NCBI GenBank assembly: GCA_046291695.1
Contig: JBKBSO010000011.1
Span: 65,676 to 129,675 of the forward strand
DNA length: 64,000 nt
Direction: 5' to 3'
Source: PNNG01 sp046291695
GTDB lineage: Bacteria > Bacteroidota > Bacteroidia > UBA7662
Under the pieces are notes generated by a model, which did not search any database, had not been told where the DNA came from, and saw only the letters and a program-made list of their open reading frames with translations. Made by a program: the position numbers and the translations under genes. Positions 52,796 through 62,672 of the stretch are shown piece by piece (positions within the stretch are counted from its first letter, which is position 1; every line of letters begins with the position of its first letter).

Positions 52796-53536
52796 TCAGG
52801 ATGCCTTTGCAGCTTGCTGAATGCGCATTTCAAGCTCCTCAACCGCTTGATCAGCGGACTTATCTCGGCAATCAACCGGCTCAAGCATGTCCCACTTAAG
52901 GTTTATTCCAAATGGAATGGGTTTAAATCCCCAACGTACCAGCTTCCAGCTATTTTGGATGTAAATTGGTATAATCACTGCATCGTGATTATATTCCAAT
53001 AGCACTTTGATGCCGCCGGGTTGAAATTTACGCAGGTTACCATCGCGTGAACGAGTACCTTCCGGAAAAATACAAACCGACTCTTTCGTTTCCGCTATTC
53101 GTTTACCCAAAATGGCAATGGCCTCCCGGGCCTGTTGTGAGTCCTTGCGATTGATGCCAACGGCTCCTCCGCACTTATAGTTATACGAAATACCCGGTAT
53201 GCCCTTCGACAACTCCTGTTTAGCAACAAAAACAGGTCGAAATTTGCGCAAAAACCAAATCATAGCCGGGATATCATTCATGCTCTGATGATTAGCAGCA
53301 AATATCAATACACGGCCAGAAGGCAATTTTGAAACATTTATTTTGAACCAAATTCGACCTCCCATCACATGGATACAACGCATCAAGCACCAATTCATCA
53401 CATACACCACTTGCTGCTGAGCCTTATAGCCCAATGTGTTAAACATTAACCATTGAATTGGCTGAAAAAACACCAAAACAAGCCCAAAACACACTAAATA
53501 CAGCGGTGTAAAAATAAACCCAAATAATTTTTGCAT
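52796..53536 (-). CDS. plsC: 1-acyl-sn-glycerol-3-phosphate acyltransferase (PlsC type)
   Basis: A 246-residue membrane-associated enzyme of phospholipid synthesis that acylates lysophosphatidic acid. Start ATG 53536. It has two N-terminal hydrophobic segments, the catalytic NHQSMND (HX4D), GIPGISYNYKCGGAVGINR, and the substrate motif FPEGTRSRDG. It stands alone, 75 bases upstream of the DUF2911 gene, divergent from serC. Confidence 0.92.
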   Translation of the reverse strand: MQKLFGFIFTPLYLVCFGLVLVFFQPIQWLMFNTLGYKAQQQVVYVMNWCLMRCIHVMGGRIWFKINVSKLPSGRVLIFAANHQSMNDIPAMIWFLRKFRPVFVAKQELSKGIPGISYNYKCGGAVGINRKDSQQAREAIAILGKRIAETKESVCIFPEGTRSRDGNLRKFQPGGIKVLLEYNHDAVIIPIYIQNSWKLVRWGFKPIPFGINLKWDMLEPVDCRDKSADQAVEELEMRIQQAAKAS

Positions 53537-53656
53537 GGTAGCGCCAAGGTACAAATTAAGGCGTAATGGTTATTCTTTCGTCCGAATTTAAGTGCGAAAT
53601 ACCCGAATGTGAATAAGGCATGGATAATTTATTTGTTAGCAATTTCTGTTGGGCTT

Positions 53657-53685
53657 TTGACTGCTGCCATATATCTCTAACTTTG
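53657..53685 (+). promoter_or_regulatory. Bacteroidota-type promoter of serC
   Basis: TTG (53657-53659) and TAACTTTG (53678-53685) are separated by 18 bases, close to the TTG / TAnnTTTG pair. Transcription would begin near 53692, leaving a leader of about 11 bases before ATG 53703. It drives serC, the serA-like gene and the DUF1015 gene. Confidence 0.65.
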
Positions 53686-53702
53686 TCGACAACCGAAAAA
53701 AC

Positions 53703-54779
53703 ATGAGTCAGCAAGTCCACAATTTCAGCGCCGGCCCCGGCATACTACCCCGTGAAGTCATTGAACAAGCGGCAGCCACCGTTCTCGATTTTAACCAGAG
53801 CGGGTTATCGCTCCTTGAAGTATCACACCGCGGAAAAGATTTTGTAGCGGTAATGGATGAAGCACGGAATGTGGTTCGACGGTTGCTCAAGCTCGACGAC
53901 AGTTACGAAGTATTGTTCCTCCAGGGAGGAGCGAGTCTTCAATTTGCGATGGTGCCTTTTAATTTGCTCAGCACAAATGGTTTTGCTGCTTATTTGAATA
54001 CTGGTGTTTGGGCCAAAAAAGCTATTAAGGAAGCAAAAATGATGGGCAATGTTCAGGTGGTTGCCAGCTCCGAAGCTCAGAATTTCAATTACATTCCCAA
54101 GCAATATGACATTCCTTCAGATGCCGATTATTTCCACTGCACTTCAAACAACACCATATACGGCACACAAATGAAGGCATTCCCCGAATGCAAAGTGCCT
54201 TTGGTTTGCGATATGTCGTCTGACATCTTCAGCAAACCATTCGATGCCTCAAAATTCAGCTTGATTTACGCAGGTGCTCAAAAAAACATGGGACCTGCCG
54301 GTGCTACCCTCGTAATTGTCAAAAAAGATATCCTTGGTAAATCGGGACGAAAAATCCCCAGTATGCTAGATTATCAAATACACATAGAGGGCGAGAGCAT
54401 GTACAACACCCCTCCTGTTTTTCCAATTTATGCCAGCATGCTTACCCTGCAGTGGGTTGAAAAAAATGGAGGACTTGCAGGGGCAGAAACTCGAAATAAT
54501 GCCAAAGCCCAGTTGCTTTACAACGAAATTGATCGAAATGGCCTATTCAAAGGTACTGCAGCCGCTGAAGACCGCTCTTATATGAATGCCACTTTTGTCT
54601 TAAAAAATCCGGAACTCGAAGAGCAGTTCAATAAACTCCTCAAAGAAGCAGGCATAAGCGGTTTAAAAGGACACCGTTCAGTAGGTGGTTTCAGGGCAAG
54701 TATTTATAACGCCATGCCTATGGAGAGCGTGCAGGTTTTGGTAAACGTAATGCAACATTTTGAAAAAACACTAGGATAA
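53703..54779 (+). CDS. serC: Phosphoserine aminotransferase
   Basis: A 358-residue PLP enzyme that converts 3-phosphohydroxypyruvate and glutamate to phosphoserine, the second step of serine synthesis. Diagnostic blocks are VHNFSAGPGILPREV at the start, EVLFLQGGASLQFAM, and the PLP Lys194 in YAGAQKNMGPAG, plus GLKGHRSVGGFRASIYNAMP near the end. Its stop is one base before the dehydrogenase start. Confidence 0.97.
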   Translation: MSQQVHNFSAGPGILPREVIEQAAATVLDFNQSGLSLLEVSHRGKDFVAVMDEARNVVRRLLKLDDSYEVLFLQGGASLQFAMVPFNLLSTNGFAAYLNTGVWAKKAIKEAKMMGNVQVVASSEAQNFNYIPKQYDIPSDADYFHCTSNNTIYGTQMKAFPECKVPLVCDMSSDIFSKPFDASKFSLIYAGAQKNMGPAGATLVIVKKDILGKSGRKIPSMLDYQIHIEGESMYNTPPVFPIYASMLTLQWVEKNGGLAGAETRNNAKAQLLYNEIDRNGLFKGTAAAEDRSYMNATFVLKNPELEEQFNKLLKEAGISGLKGHRSVGGFRASIYNAMPMESVQVLVNVMQHFEKTLG

Positions 54780-54780
54780 T

Positions 54781-55716
54781 ATGAGAATACTTGCCAACGA
54801 CGGCATCGATGCCGCAGGAAAAAAAATGCTGGAAGAAGCTGGTTTCGAAGTTGTAACCGCAAAAATTGCACAGGAAGAACTGCCAATAAAACTCAATGCT
54901 TTCGATGGAATCATTGTGAGGAGTGCAACTAAAGTTCGGCAGTCGCTCATCGAAAAATGCCCTAATCTTAAATTCATAGGCCGCGCCGGGGTTGGTATGG
55001 ACAATATAGATGTCGATTTCGCCCGTTCCAAAGGCATTGAGGTAATCAATACCCCTGCAGCATCTTCTATATCGGTAGCCGAGCTGGTATTTGCCCATTT
55101 ATTCAGTTTATGCAGGTTTGTGCACCTCGCCAATCGTCAAATGCCTACACATGGTATCTCTGAATTTAACAAATTGAAAAAAGCTTATGCCGAAGGCATT
55201 GAATTATTCGGCAAAACCTTGGGCATTATCGGTTACGGCCGTATTGGTCAGGAAGTGGGCCGTATTGCCAAAGGTATTGGCATGCAGGTAGTGGTGTACG
55301 ATGTGCTGTACAGCACCGCCGAAATGGCCACAAAAATTGAAAACTTGCATGGCGTTAAAGTGGGTAGTTTTCAGGAGGTAGTGGCGCAAAGTGATTTTGT
55401 AAGCATTCATACGCCAGGCCTCAAACAAGCCCTCTTCACCGAGGAAGTAATTCATAATATGAAAACTGGTGCCGGCATCATGAACTGCTCTCGGGGAGGC
55501 ATTATCGATGAAGAAGCGCTCATCAAGGCGCTCGATAGTGGTAAATTACGCTTTGCCGGACTCGACGTTTTTGCCAATGAACCTGAACCTGATGCTCGCT
55601 TGTTAAATCATCCGAAAATTTCAGTAAGTCCGCATATTGGCGCCTCCACCGAAGAGGCTCAGGAACGTATTGGCCTCGAAATGGCGGGTAGAATCATCGA
55701 GCTTTTTCATTCGTAA
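54781..55716 (+). CDS. serA: D-3-phosphoglycerate dehydrogenase-type 2-hydroxyacid dehydrogenase
   Basis: A 311-residue NAD-dependent enzyme of the D-2-hydroxyacid dehydrogenase family, likely the first step of serine synthesis. The Rossmann motif GIIGYGRIGQEVGRIA, the Arg/Glu/His catalytic set (MNCSRGGIIDEEAL, FANEPEPDARL, SPHIGASTEEAQ) and IGRAGVGMDNIDV are visible. It lacks the C-terminal ACT domain of regulated SerA, so it should not be feedback-controlled through that domain. The substrate assignment rests on the operon with serC. Confidence 0.88.
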   Translation: MRILANDGIDAAGKKMLEEAGFEVVTAKIAQEELPIKLNAFDGIIVRSATKVRQSLIEKCPNLKFIGRAGVGMDNIDVDFARSKGIEVINTPAASSISVAELVFAHLFSLCRFVHLANRQMPTHGISEFNKLKKAYAEGIELFGKTLGIIGYGRIGQEVGRIAKGIGMQVVVYDVLYSTAEMATKIENLHGVKVGSFQEVVAQSDFVSIHTPGLKQALFTEEVIHNMKTGAGIMNCSRGGIIDEEALIKALDSGKLRFAGLDVFANEPEPDARLLNHPKISVSPHIGASTEEAQERIGLEMAGRIIELFHS

Positions 55717-55717
55717 A

Positions 55718-56929
55718 ATGCCGGCTTTTAAGCCATTTAAGGGGATTATCCCGAATCCAGATTTTGCTGCAGATGTGATATTGCCTGCCAATAAGTGCTG
55801 GAATAGGGATTCATTCACCGTAGTTCAAGGCCACAACCCGTATTCCTTTCAGCATATTCTGGAGGCTGCAAATCCAGATTTAGAACTATCGTCGCTAAAA
55901 CAAGCTTGTGCTTTATCAGCCAAGTTGTTTTCCGAAGCCTTAGACAAAGGCGTCTATATTCATGATAATCAGCCTGCCTACTATTTGTACCATACCCGCT
56001 ATAAAGGCATAGAACAAACCGGGATTATTGGTTTATGTGAGGCTGGCGATATTGCTGCCAATAAAATTAGAAAGCATGAAAACACCCGCAATGATCGGGT
56101 TGAGCAACTTTACACCTTTCTCGAAGCGACAGGTTTATTTACTACACCAGTATTTCTTACCTACCACCCCATTCGTGAAATCGAAAGTCTGATACATCGT
56201 ATCAAACTGCTTCAACCAATATTCAATGTGCATTCGGGAAAAGCAACGGATCATAGCATTTGGAAAATCACATCACCTGATGATCTGGCCATTATAGAAA
56301 AAAGTATGGGCCAGATCGACTCGTTCTATATTGCCGATGGTCATCACAGGGCAGCTATTGCCGAAAAATTAGTGCAACAGGATTCTCGAGGCGGGGATAT
56401 GCTCAGCATACTTATTGCAGCAAACAACCTTACCATTTATCCTTTTTATCGACAAATACTCAATGACGAAGGCCCCATAGATCTTTGGGAACTCCTCGAT
56501 AAACTAAAAGCAAACTACCAGCTGAAACCCTGTTCACTCGACCAGATGTATTATCAGTATTTGCCATCCCAACATTTTTTACTTTGTACGGCCCAAGCCA
56601 GCTGGCTGCTCATTCCAAAAAACCCCGGTCTGAGTAGCGATGTCCTTGCTGATTTGGATGTGAGTATCCTTCAAAATGAAATACTATCGCCTTTGCTTCA
56701 TATCACTGATCCAAAAGCCGACCCTAGAATACAATTTGGCCCTATGAGCATTAAGCTGGAAGAATTCAAAGCTTTGCTGCATAAACCCGAAACCGCAATG
56801 GTATTCATTTGCCGAGCACCACTAGCAGAAGTTATTTTCAAAGTAGCCGATCAAGGTAAAGTCATGCCTCCAAAATCAACCAGTTTTGAACCCAAAATTT
56901 TGAGCGGCCTGGTCTTACATCACGTATAA
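55718..56929 (+). CDS. DUF1015 family protein
   Basis: About 403 residues; ATG 55718 is chosen as it follows the serA stop by one base and starts MPAFKPFKGIIPNP, as the family does. Family blocks include SFTVVQGHNPYSFQHI, the YIADGHHRAAIAEKL motif, and FGPMSIKLEEF/KVMPPKSTSFEPKILSGL near the end. The function is unknown; in many bacteria this gene travels with serA and serC, so a role in serine metabolism is inferred. It ends the serC operon. Confidence 0.9.
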   Translation: MPAFKPFKGIIPNPDFAADVILPANKCWNRDSFTVVQGHNPYSFQHILEAANPDLELSSLKQACALSAKLFSEALDKGVYIHDNQPAYYLYHTRYKGIEQTGIIGLCEAGDIAANKIRKHENTRNDRVEQLYTFLEATGLFTTPVFLTYHPIREIESLIHRIKLLQPIFNVHSGKATDHSIWKITSPDDLAIIEKSMGQIDSFYIADGHHRAAIAEKLVQQDSRGGDMLSILIAANNLTIYPFYRQILNDEGPIDLWELLDKLKANYQLKPCSLDQMYYQYLPSQHFLLCTAQASWLLIPKNPGLSSDVLADLDVSILQNEILSPLLHITDPKADPRIQFGPMSIKLEEFKALLHKPETAMVFICRAPLAEVIFKVADQGKVMPPKSTSFEPKILSGLVLHHV

Positions 56930-56986
56930 TTGCACAGGTGCTTTTCGATTTTTAAGCACAAAATCAGATAAATATCAATTATTTAT

Positions 56987-57073
56987 TTCAAGATAAATCA
57001 ATCATAATCCCTTCATAAATCACGAAAAATAAATTTTAATTGACATTTTATCTTGAATAAATCATGATTTATT
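56987..57073. promoter_or_regulatory. Inverted repeat, ATAAATCA repeats and palindrome upstream of a T9SS gene
   Basis: Three layers are visible: an 11-base inverted repeat TTCAAGATAAA (56987-56997) and TTTATCTTGAA (57047-57057); three direct ATAAATCA copies at 56993, 57015 and 57057, spaced 22 and 42 bases, near whole helical turns; and an 18-base perfect palindrome AATAAATCATGATTTATT at 57056-57073, which contains the ATG at 57064. The layout looks like an operator region for a dimeric regulator and argues that translation starts further downstream. Confidence 0.5.
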
Positions 57074-57126
57074 CGGAAATTTCAAGTTCATATGTTCAAC
57101 TAAAACCTTTTGTGATGCAAATTTTT

Positions 57127-60100
57127 ATGAAAACTGCGTGGCGAACGCTTTCGTCAACAAACACTCAGGGCATCAAAAAACAGTTTAGTTCTGTGTGGCA
57201 CAGCGCTTTACTGAGTTTGATGCTTATTGGTGGTTTGGCTGTTAATAGTCAGGCCCAAATTGTTTTAAACACCGCCACTGGCACCAATTACACCGGTGGT
57301 AATGGTGTTACAGGTAATTCGGCAGTAACCTTCGTTATTGAGAATACCGATTCGATTGCCTATCTCATAACCAATATTGATGTTTTTTGGCAGACAGCAA
57401 ACAGCAATACCTTGGTAGAATTGTGGAGTTCAACCACGGATATTTCCGGCTTACCAAGTATAGCTGCGCCGGCTTGGACAAGCGTTGCTACAGGAGGTCC
57501 TATTGCAGTTCCGACTAACGATTACTATCCAACCTTCACTAACCTGAGCATCATTGTACCAGCGAACAGCGTGACTCGCTACGCTGTACAATCGAGCACG
57601 GGCATACGTTATAGTGGAGCCAGCCCGGTACCAGCTCCAAGCACCTTTACCGTAGGAGGTTTATCCTTACATTCTGGAGACCATCAAATCAACAGCCAAA
57701 ATATTGGATACGGCGGATCATTTACCAATCCTGCCAATAATCCGCGCTGGTTTACCGGCTCTGTAACCTTGATACCCGCCGTACCATGTACGGCTCCTCC
57801 AATCGCCGGAACCACCACTGTTGGTGATTCGCTTTTATGTCCGGGAACAAGCACTACAGCAAGTCTGTCTGGAGCATCTTTTGGAACAGGTCAAACTTTT
57901 CAATGGCAAAGCTCTTCTGATAATGTAACTTGGACAAACATCACAGGAGAAACCGCCCCTTCAACCATTGTAACACCCAGCTCAAATACCTGGTATCGTT
58001 GTGAAGTAACTTGTAGTGGTCAATCTTCCTTTTCAACTCCTCAGCTCGTTACCATATTAGGTCCGGCTTTTTCAGGAATTATAACGGTAGACCCTAACCT
58101 TCCTCTCTCGGCCACGAACTTTACCGACCTGGCAATGGCATTAAACACGATTGGTTGTGTGGGTATTTCGGGTCCGGTGACCATCAACGTAGCAGCAGGT
58201 TCAGGGCCATACAACGGGCAAGTTATCGCTGGAGCAGTATCAGGGGCAAGTGCTACCAATACCATTACTGTAAATGGTAATGGTGCAGTATTGGAATTTT
58301 TATCAACCAATGGGAACGAAAGAGCAACCCTAAAACTAGACGCATCCTCTTACTGGAGCTTCAACAATCTTACGATCAGAGCTTTGGGGTCAGGTACTGG
58401 AGAATTCGGCTATTGTGTTCAACTGATGAATGAATCAAACTTTGTAAGTTTTGATAATTGCCGCTTCGAAAGCTCAACAGTATCCACTTCAACCAGTTTT
58501 GCTGGCATTGTAGGCAGCAATAGCCCTACTGCTGCCACCACGATAGGACTTTCTGCCAGCCATTTCCGGGTGACCAATTCTACCTTTATCGGAGGTTACT
58601 ATGGGATTGCATTGAATGGTCCCTCCGCAGCGCCCTTTTCTGATAGCAATGTCATAGAGAACAACGTTTTCGAAGACTTTTACCTTTACGGCGCTTATTT
58701 AAGGGGGTTAAACAACTCTTCCTTTTCCAATAATGATATTTCCAGGATTACGCAAACCAGTTTAAGTTCGTTTTACGGATTTGCACTATTTGGAGATTTC
58801 ACGGGAAGTGTGTTTAATGCCAATAAAATTCATGACAATGCTACCGCAGGTTCAACTACCAGTCTGGCCTATCCAATTTACGGTTCAGCAGCAAGTGCCG
58901 ATGCTACCAATCCATTTATAATAAGCAACAATGCTGTTTACAATATCAACAGCAATGGTACGCAATATGGCATTTACTTCATCGGTGTTAGCGACAACTA
59001 TCGGATCTACCACAATTCTATCATTTTAGATCATTTGGGCCACACAGGCTCAAGCAACATTGCCAACTTCTACACCACTTCGAATTATTCGAACATTGAG
59101 CTCAGGAATAATATATTTTATATTGATAACGGCTCTAGTGGCAACCAATACCACATTTGGTCATCAAACACCAGTGCAGTGCCCTCTGTTTCCGACAACA
59201 ATGTATTTTGGAATCAAAGCCCCGGTGGAACAAAGGTAACTGCGCGTTTAGGAATAACGAATCACCTTAGCTTAGCCGATTGGCAATTGGTAAACACCAA
59301 TGCCTTCGACCAGAACAGTGTAGCTGCTAACCCGGTATTCACAAACACAGCTAATGGCGATATTACACCATTAAGCACTGCCGTTGACAATATAGGAGCT
59401 GCTGTTGGTATCACTACTGACTTAAACGGGAATACACGTTCAACCACCACACCTGATGCCGGAGCGATTGAATTTACGGCAGTAGCCAGCGATCTAGCAC
59501 TCATTGGCGCCATACTTGAGCGCGACCTTTGCTACTCCAGCAACGATACTGCCACAATTTGGGTACAAAACGTTCTCGGTTCCAGCTTAAACTTTGCTAC
59601 TGATACCCTCATCTTAAGTTGGTCAGTAACCGGACCATTTAACTCATCTGGTAATTTGACCGTGAACAATGGCACATTAAACCCAGGAGATACCTTAATA
59701 CTACGCTTTGGTGGGGTGAATATGAATGGACCTGGCACCTACAGTTTATCTGCTCACATCGCACCAAACGGATTTAATTTAGTTGCTTCCAACGACAGTA
59801 TTTCAGATATAACCCTTGAGATCCGCAAGCTCATCAATGCTATTCCTGCGAGTGCAACGATTATCGACACTGCTTCAGTCGCTGTTTCTCAGGCATCATC
59901 ACGCCTTATGCCTGCTGCCGGAGAACCCTTCATAACAGAAATTTGCCATTTTAAAACTGGTACCGGTGCACCCGTAAATGGATGGCCATCTTATTTGATT
60001 GCCGATGATTATATTGAAATCACTTGGGCTCCAGGAGCTGATCTGGGTGGTTACGTATTAGAACAATGGAACGCCTCTGGATTAGCTGGTACGCATACCT

Positions 60101-62478
60101 TCCCAAGCGGAACACTTATTGGCCCGAACGGAACTGCGGTTGTTGCTGTAGGCCAATTGGGCAGTAGCGTTCCTAGCCCGGCTGATTTTTATTATCACGG
60201 CAATGGCACTTTCACAAGCACATGGGGTTCTACCACACCAGTAGGTCGAATAATTAAAGACTCCTTAGGCAACATTATAGATGCTGTAGTATACGGAAAC
60301 TTTACATTTGATTCTACATCGGGTGTTGACTCAACCCATTGGTCGGGCATTACTCCTGCTGTGAGCAGTTCAGGTAACCGCTTAGCAGGCCCTTATACTA
60401 AAGATGCCACCAATTGGATTAACTCTGGCGTTTCACCTCAAGACCCAAATGAGCTCAATGACGGTGTAAACTTCCAAGCACCTATTTCCACACCCGGCTT
60501 TAGTTGGACCCTGAACGGTGTTGTGGTAGATACCCTTACCGAATTGGTCGCAGGGCCGTTTAACTCTGGAGGCATCTTTGATTATGTTGCTACTTATCAA
60601 ACCATTTGCGGAATAATTACCGACACCTTCCGCGTTGAGGTAATTCTGCCGACGGTTAACCCTTGTCCCGTAACCACCAGCCCCATTACTACGGATGGCG
60701 TAGTTTGTGGCACAGGTACCACCCAGCTCACCGCCGTTGCTGGTGACCCAGATGCCTTTGTAATCTGGCGAGATACTTCTGGTGCCATTAGAGGTACAGG
60801 GGGGGCATTTACTACTGACGTGCACAATGCCCCATTTACTTACACCGCGCAGGATGCAAAAAGATCTACTGTGGTTCCCTTTAGTCCTGGACCTCCTACC
60901 AGCATAAATACAGGTGGTTTTGGTAACTTCTCAAATGGGATGTATATAACTGTAAATGATGATATGGTATGGGATTCGGTTACTTTGCGTGTTAATGGTG
61001 CCGTGAATGGTACAATCCGTGTGTGGAATGCCAACCCAACAGAGGATTCTACTGCTCGCATCATTCAGACTGCACCGTATAGTGTAAATGGCACGAATCA
61101 GGACATTCAAATTCCTGTTGGTATGGCCATTTCTCCTGGTCGCTATTATGTTAACCTCACCTTCAGTGGAGGTGGTGACCTTTGGCGATCAACAGGTGGT
61201 GCTGTATATCCTTACACGGCAGGTACTTTCTTCAGTATTGATAGCGCCTGGCTTGGACCAACAAGCACAGGCAATCTTACACGCGTATATTACATGTTCG
61301 ATTGGAAAGTAAGTCCGATTTGCTCGGGCCCTACTGAAAATGCAGAGGTAACCATTTCTACACCTGCTCCTACCAGCATTCCGCTAGTGGAAAACTTTGC
61401 TACAGCATTGCCGTGTAACTGGACGACAAGCCAGAATACAGGCTCTGACGGATGGCAGTGGGGTACCACTACAGCTTTAAGCTCAACTGGTTTCACCATA
61501 CCTACACGCCCGAACAACGTTGTAGCCAGCAATGCCAATGATTGTAACTGCGATGCAGGCGACGATCGTCTGTTCATGCCAAGCCTCGACTTGTCGAGCT
61601 TTAACGCTAGCGACAACCTCGAGCTCAGCTTCGATTATTACCTGCCAGGCAATGTTGGTTCACAAGGAACTGTGCTGGTATCAACCAATGGTACTACCTT
61701 CACGGTAATTGATTCGCTCACGGCAACGGGCACCGCTGCTTGGGGAAGTCACAGCATCAGTTTGAATGCTCAGGCTGGTCAGTCAAATGTAATTATTGCC
61801 TTCCGCCAAAACGACAATGGCACCCAAGGCGACGGATTTGCATTAGACAACGTAAGTATTAGTCAGGCTGGAGTTACCTTGGTAGGTGTTACCTTCCAGG
61901 TAGATATGAGTCGTGAGACAGTTTCGACTGATGGCATACACATTGCAGGCAACTTCCAAGGCTGGAATCCATCTGGCACGCCAATGACGGACCAAGGCAA
62001 TGGTATTTGGTCAGTAACTGTAAACCTGCCTGTTGATTCTACTTATGAGTTTAAGTTCATCAACGGCAATCAGTGGGGACCAGGTTTTGACGAGTCAGTA
62101 CCTGCGGCATGTGCCCAAAATGGCAACCGCTTTGTTGTGGTTGACACTACGGCGATCACCACCCCATTGGTATGTTTTGGTCGTTGCGAAGCTTGTGGCG
62201 TAAGTGTATTCGAAGCAGGTGCATTTGATCGCGCTATTCGCTTGTATCCAAACCCTGCTAACAACGAAGCATACATTGCTTATGAATTTGAGCAATACAG
62301 CAAGCTGTATGTTGAAGTGTATGATGCTTTCGGAAAAGTTATTCATCGTGTAGTAGAAGATGCTGCAACATCAGGAGCTGTAAAACTCGAAACCAATAGT
62401 TGGGCCGCTGGATTGTATATGATTCGCATTCACAATGGAAGCGAAATGACAAGCCGTCAGTTAATTATCAGCAGATAA
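57127..62478 (+). CDS. Giant multidomain T9SS type A surface protein
   Basis: About 1,783 residues from ATG 57127 (ATGs at 57064 and 57115 are in frame; 57064 lies in a palindrome). A long signal peptide ends at NSQAQ. Then come an N-terminal beta domain, an Ig-like domain (LCPGTSTTASLSG...WQSSSDNVTW), a beta-helix module with the header TNFTDLAMALNTIGCVGISG as in the 41.3 kb gene, a lamin-tail-like segment (FITEICHFKTGTG...LGGYVLEQWN), a MAM/jelly-roll segment (FATALPCNWTTSQN), a starch/glycogen-binding-like E-set domain (IHIAGNFQGWNPSGTPMTD), and a type A sorting domain (RLYPNPANNEAYIAYEF). It is probably a surface adhesin or glycan-binding protein. No catalytic residues are clear. A terminator follows. 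Confidence 0.9.
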   Translation: MKTAWRTLSSTNTQGIKKQFSSVWHSALLSLMLIGGLAVNSQAQIVLNTATGTNYTGGNGVTGNSAVTFVIENTDSIAYLITNIDVFWQTANSNTLVELWSSTTDISGLPSIAAPAWTSVATGGPIAVPTNDYYPTFTNLSIIVPANSVTRYAVQSSTGIRYSGASPVPAPSTFTVGGLSLHSGDHQINSQNIGYGGSFTNPANNPRWFTGSVTLIPAVPCTAPPIAGTTTVGDSLLCPGTSTTASLSGASFGTGQTFQWQSSSDNVTWTNITGETAPSTIVTPSSNTWYRCEVTCSGQSSFSTPQLVTILGPAFSGIITVDPNLPLSATNFTDLAMALNTIGCVGISGPVTINVAAGSGPYNGQVIAGAVSGASATNTITVNGNGAVLEFLSTNGNERATLKLDASSYWSFNNLTIRALGSGTGEFGYCVQLMNESNFVSFDNCRFESSTVSTSTSFAGIVGSNSPTAATTIGLSASHFRVTNSTFIGGYYGIALNGPSAAPFSDSNVIENNVFEDFYLYGAYLRGLNNSSFSNNDISRITQTSLSSFYGFALFGDFTGSVFNANKIHDNATAGSTTSLAYPIYGSAASADATNPFIISNNAVYNINSNGTQYGIYFIGVSDNYRIYHNSIILDHLGHTGSSNIANFYTTSNYSNIELRNNIFYIDNGSSGNQYHIWSSNTSAVPSVSDNNVFWNQSPGGTKVTARLGITNHLSLADWQLVNTNAFDQNSVAANPVFTNTANGDITPLSTAVDNIGAAVGITTDLNGNTRSTTTPDAGAIEFTAVASDLALIGAILERDLCYSSNDTATIWVQNVLGSSLNFATDTLILSWSVTGPFNSSGNLTVNNGTLNPGDTLILRFGGVNMNGPGTYSLSAHIAPNGFNLVASNDSISDITLEIRKLINAIPASATIIDTASVAVSQASSRLMPAAGEPFITEICHFKTGTGAPVNGWPSYLIADDYIEITWAPGADLGGYVLEQWNASGLAGTHTFPSGTLIGPNGTAVVAVGQLGSSVPSPADFYYHGNGTFTSTWGSTTPVGRIIKDSLGNIIDAVVYGNFTFDSTSGVDSTHWSGITPAVSSSGNRLAGPYTKDATNWINSGVSPQDPNELNDGVNFQAPISTPGFSWTLNGVVVDTLTELVAGPFNSGGIFDYVATYQTICGIITDTFRVEVILPTVNPCPVTTSPITTDGVVCGTGTTQLTAVAGDPDAFVIWRDTSGAIRGTGGAFTTDVHNAPFTYTAQDAKRSTVVPFSPGPPTSINTGGFGNFSNGMYITVNDDMVWDSVTLRVNGAVNGTIRVWNANPTEDSTARIIQTAPYSVNGTNQDIQIPVGMAISPGRYYVNLTFSGGGDLWRSTGGAVYPYTAGTFFSIDSAWLGPTSTGNLTRVYYMFDWKVSPICSGPTENAEVTISTPAPTSIPLVENFATALPCNWTTSQNTGSDGWQWGTTTALSSTGFTIPTRPNNVVASNANDCNCDAGDDRLFMPSLDLSSFNASDNLELSFDYYLPGNVGSQGTVLVSTNGTTFTVIDSLTATGTAAWGSHSISLNAQAGQSNVIIAFRQNDNGTQGDGFALDNVSISQAGVTLVGVTFQVDMSRETVSTDGIHIAGNFQGWNPSGTPMTDQGNGIWSVTVNLPVDSTYEFKFINGNQWGPGFDESVPAACAQNGNRFVVVDTTAITTPLVCFGRCEACGVSVFEAGAFDRAIRLYPNPANNEAYIAYEFEQYSKLYVEVYDAFGKVIHRVVEDAATSGAVKLETNSWAAGLYMIRIHNGSEMTSRQLIISR

Positions 62479-62503
62479 TTAAGCCAAACTTTCATCTCAA
62501 TAG

Positions 62504-62534
62504 ACCGTCTCCCGTTTGGGAGGCGGTTTTTTTT
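62504..62534 (+). terminator. Rho-independent terminator after the giant T9SS gene
   Basis: ACCGTCTCCC (62504-62513) pairs with GGGAGGCGGT (62518-62527), one G-T pair, around the loop GTTT, followed by a run of eight or more T. Confidence 0.93.
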
Positions 62535-62672
62535 ACCCTTGTTAAAGAGCAAGAATACACAAAAACTTAAACCAATGGACAATTACCCGTAAACCACGTA
62601 CATTCTCGTACTTGAAGAAAATTCCTCATTACTCATTTAGTTGTTATATTTCGAATCATAAAACAAGCTTCT

